Assembly (NCBI GenBank): GCA_049976245.1
Contig: JBMFIQ010000041.1
Coordinates: 1-18,033, forward strand
DNA from: Microbacter sp049976245
Lineage (GTDB): Bacteria > Bacteroidota > Bacteroidia > Bacteroidales > Paludibacteraceae
Direction of reading: 5' to 3'
DNA length: 18,033 nucleotides
Both the position numbers and the translations under genes were made by a program. Numbering within the stretch: position 1 is the first letter of the stretch; each line of letters starts with the position of its first letter. Below, piece after piece: positions 16,420 through 18,033 of this stretch. The notes under the pieces were generated by a model. That model had not been told where the DNA came from and searched no databases. It saw only the letters and a program-made list of their open reading frames with translations.

Positions 16420-17928
16420 CTAATAATATTTATTTTGAGTTAAAACACCGTTTGACAGATCAATTTGAGCTTGTGGAATAGGATAAAAAACATTTTTTGG
16501 AAATTGGAAACCTTGTCCAGCCAAAACAGTTTTAGCCTGTCCTGTACGTACCAAATCGAAAAACCGATCATTCTCAAAAGCTAATTCAAAACGTCGTTCA
16601 TCCCAAATCTTTTGCAATGTTAAATCGGATGGTAAATAAGGCGTTTCACCCACCCTTTGACGCACTTGATTTATGGAAGCGGCTGCCCCGACTTTGTCCC
16701 CTAAATTAAACCGTGCTTCAGCATCAATTAACAAGATATCCGAAAAACGCAACAATCGAATATTTTGCTCAATTCCATAAATCCATGAAAGTTGAGTTTG
16801 TTGATTGAGCGGCACATAAGCTTTCATACTGTAACGGGCAGGAGCATAACCAGCTTCTCCGGCATGCGTCCCACTCAGTTGAGTTAAACCACCAACGATC
16901 GTCCCATCGGACAATCGATCACCGCGAAAAGCAATGGATGCATGCATTCGAATGGTATCATCAGTTCTTTTGCTCCAATCAGCAATCAAACCATCAGTAG
17001 GCACATCAAATCCCCAACCACTTCCATTGGCATTATCTCCACGAACCCATCGATAAACTGCGTAAGCACAACGATTAATGGCACCAAAACTCTTGGAAGC
17101 TCCATTTTGAACTTCAAAAATCGATTCATCGCAATTTTCATTTTGCAATCGGAACAGATAAAAGAAGCTTGAATCCCCTTTTGCAGTAAACAATCCATAA
17201 GGCCCGTTGGAAATCACATCATTGGTTACCTGGGCAACATCTTGCCATGTCTTTCCTCCAATAGGCTGTCCATTATCCATAAAGTTTGCTCCTGAAGCCA
17301 TGTACAACAACACTTTGGCCTCCAAGGCGCGTGCAGCCCATGCCGTCACTCTTCCTTTCCATTGACTTGCCCATGGAGTTTTATACATGTTGTTATACCC
17401 ATAATCTAAATCACTTAGAATAAAAGCATATACATCTTCTATGGAAGATTTTGGAATGTTGTACATATTGTCCTGAGGTAATCCATTATAAATCAACATC
17501 TGACCAAACATGCGTACCAGTTCAAAATAAGTCCAAGCGCGAATAAAACGAGCTTCTCCTATCAACTGTTTTTTATAAGCTTCATCCATGTTAATGGTAG
17601 GAATATTTGTAATGGCCTGATTGCACATGTTGATTAAATAATACCGTGAGTTCCAAAAAGTATTGAATGCTTCAAGAGAAGGCGTAAAGGTAAAAGTCTT
17701 AAATTGATTTACATCCGGCTGGTCATCTGGCGTACTTCCCTTGGCTGTATTGTCACTCGCAATTTCTTCGGGACCAAATGTTGTTGGTTCAACAAAAGGC
17801 CAATCAGACAATTCTCCATAACATGCAAACACAGATGCTTCAGCATCAGCTTGAGTTTTCCAGAAAGCCTGCTGAGGCAACACATTATAGGCATCAAAAT
17901 TTAAGTCACGAGTACATGAACTCATCAT
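16420..17928 (-). CDS. SusD/RagB-family nutrient-binding lipoprotein (start uncertain)
   Basis: A SusD-family surface lipoprotein of about 500 residues. Family members sit on the outer membrane as the lid of a SusC TonB-dependent channel and bind glycans or peptides. The N-terminal part has the TPR-like helices (IGEARFIRAWTYFELVRMFG), and the C-terminus has the conserved RLLRFSDILLIDAEARFNLGD and DERRFELAFENDRFFDLVRTG. The lipidated Cys is in SMMSSCTRD. The ATG at 17928 used here leaves only MMSS before that Cys, too short for a signal peptide. The ten codons upstream encode NIFIILLLAS, clearly the missing hydrophobic core, but are preceded by TGA with no normal start codon. The native start may be a rare codon (ATT), or the gene may be damaged. 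No SusC gene lies within the window. The substrate is unknown. Confidence 0.88.
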   Translation of the reverse strand: MMSSCTRDLNFDAYNVLPQQAFWKTQADAEASVFACYGELSDWPFVEPTTFGPEEIASDNTAKGSTPDDQPDVNQFKTFTFTPSLEAFNTFWNSRYYLINMCNQAITNIPTINMDEAYKKQLIGEARFIRAWTYFELVRMFGQMLIYNGLPQDNMYNIPKSSIEDVYAFILSDLDYGYNNMYKTPWASQWKGRVTAWAARALEAKVLLYMASGANFMDNGQPIGGKTWQDVAQVTNDVISNGPYGLFTAKGDSSFFYLFRLQNENCDESIFEVQNGASKSFGAINRCAYAVYRWVRGDNANGSGWGFDVPTDGLIADWSKRTDDTIRMHASIAFRGDRLSDGTIVGGLTQLSGTHAGEAGYAPARYSMKAYVPLNQQTQLSWIYGIEQNIRLLRFSDILLIDAEARFNLGDKVGAAASINQVRQRVGETPYLPSDLTLQKIWDERRFELAFENDRFFDLVRTGQAKTVLAGQGFQFPKNVFYPIPQAQIDLSNGVLTQNKYY

Positions 17929-17958
17929 AGATGCCAGTAATAGAATAATAAAAATATT
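17929..17958 (-). other. Signal-peptide-coding codons upstream of the SusD-like ATG, without a start codon
   Basis: In frame with the SusD-like gene, these ten codons read NIFIILLLAS and continue into MMSSCTRD, forming a nearly complete lipoprotein signal peptide. TGA at 17961-17959 precedes them. A GTG-AAA lies just upstream in another frame; two additional A residues in the following run would give MKNIFIILLLASMMSSC. Confidence 0.7.
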
Positions 17959-17993
17959 TCACTACTGACCGACAAAAATTTTGATGTGAAGAT

Positions 17994-18029
17994 AAAAAAG
18001 ATAGGGCAACTACCAAAGTAATCGCCCTA
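17994..18029 (-). terminator. Intrinsic terminator upstream of the SusD-like gene
   Basis: On the minus strand TAGGGCGATTAC (18029-18018) pairs along all 12 bases with GTAGTTGCCCTA (18013-18002) around a TTTG loop, followed by a run of six T (17999-17994). Two pairs are G-U on the minus strand but mismatches on the plus strand, so the structure is for minus-strand RNA. It would end, or attenuate, a transcript entering from the gene beyond the window edge. Confidence 0.8.
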
Positions 18030-18033
18030 ACGT

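Overview
The window looks like chromosomal DNA of a Bacteroidetes bacterium, most likely of the order Bacteroidales. The reasons are a SusD/RagB lipoprotein, a DUF4836-type lipoprotein, a protein with an HU-like domain plus DUF4469, an S1 protein with long charged tails, and repeated matches to the Bacteroidetes promoter (TAnnTTTG at -7, sometimes TTG or TTTG about 20 bases upstream). Shine-Dalgarno sequences are not conspicuous, as expected for this phylum. No rRNA, tRNA, CRISPR array, insertion sequence or phage gene was recognised.

Left part (1-6.9 kb): a truncated minus-strand gene for an HU-like/DUF4469 DNA-binding protein diverges from a plus-strand run: methionyl-tRNA synthetase (metG), a TrmH/SpoU RNA methyltransferase 4 bases later, a Kup potassium transporter, a LuxR-type response regulator and thiamine pyrophosphokinase. 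Gaps inside the run are 4, 70, 20 and 31 bases, so most of it may be co-transcribed.

Middle part (6.9-12.7 kb): a two-gene sulfur assimilation operon, metY-cysK, has its promoter embedded in a striking nested palindrome. It converges with meaB (G-protein chaperone of B12-dependent acyl-CoA mutases), and the two coding regions overlap by 41 bases. Upstream of meaB on the same strand lies rpsA (ribosomal protein S1) with its own promoter and intrinsic terminator; the meaB promoter begins directly after that terminator.

Right part (12.7-18 kb, all minus strand): a three-gene operon encodes a DUF4836-type lipoprotein, a divergent ABC ATPase and an FtsX-like four-helix permease, probably acting together in the cell envelope. 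Upstream of it are two tandem terminator-like hairpins and a SusD-family nutrient-binding lipoprotein gene. The SusD gene has a defective-looking start: its signal peptide is encoded but follows a stop codon without an ATG, GTG or TTG. Another strong terminator lies between it and whatever precedes it outside the window.

Most genes are ordinary housekeeping genes. The items most worth a second look are the palindromic metY promoter, the lipoprotein/ABC operon with its degenerate ATPase, and the SusD start with its upstream terminator. I saw no clearly new multi-gene defence or mobile system.
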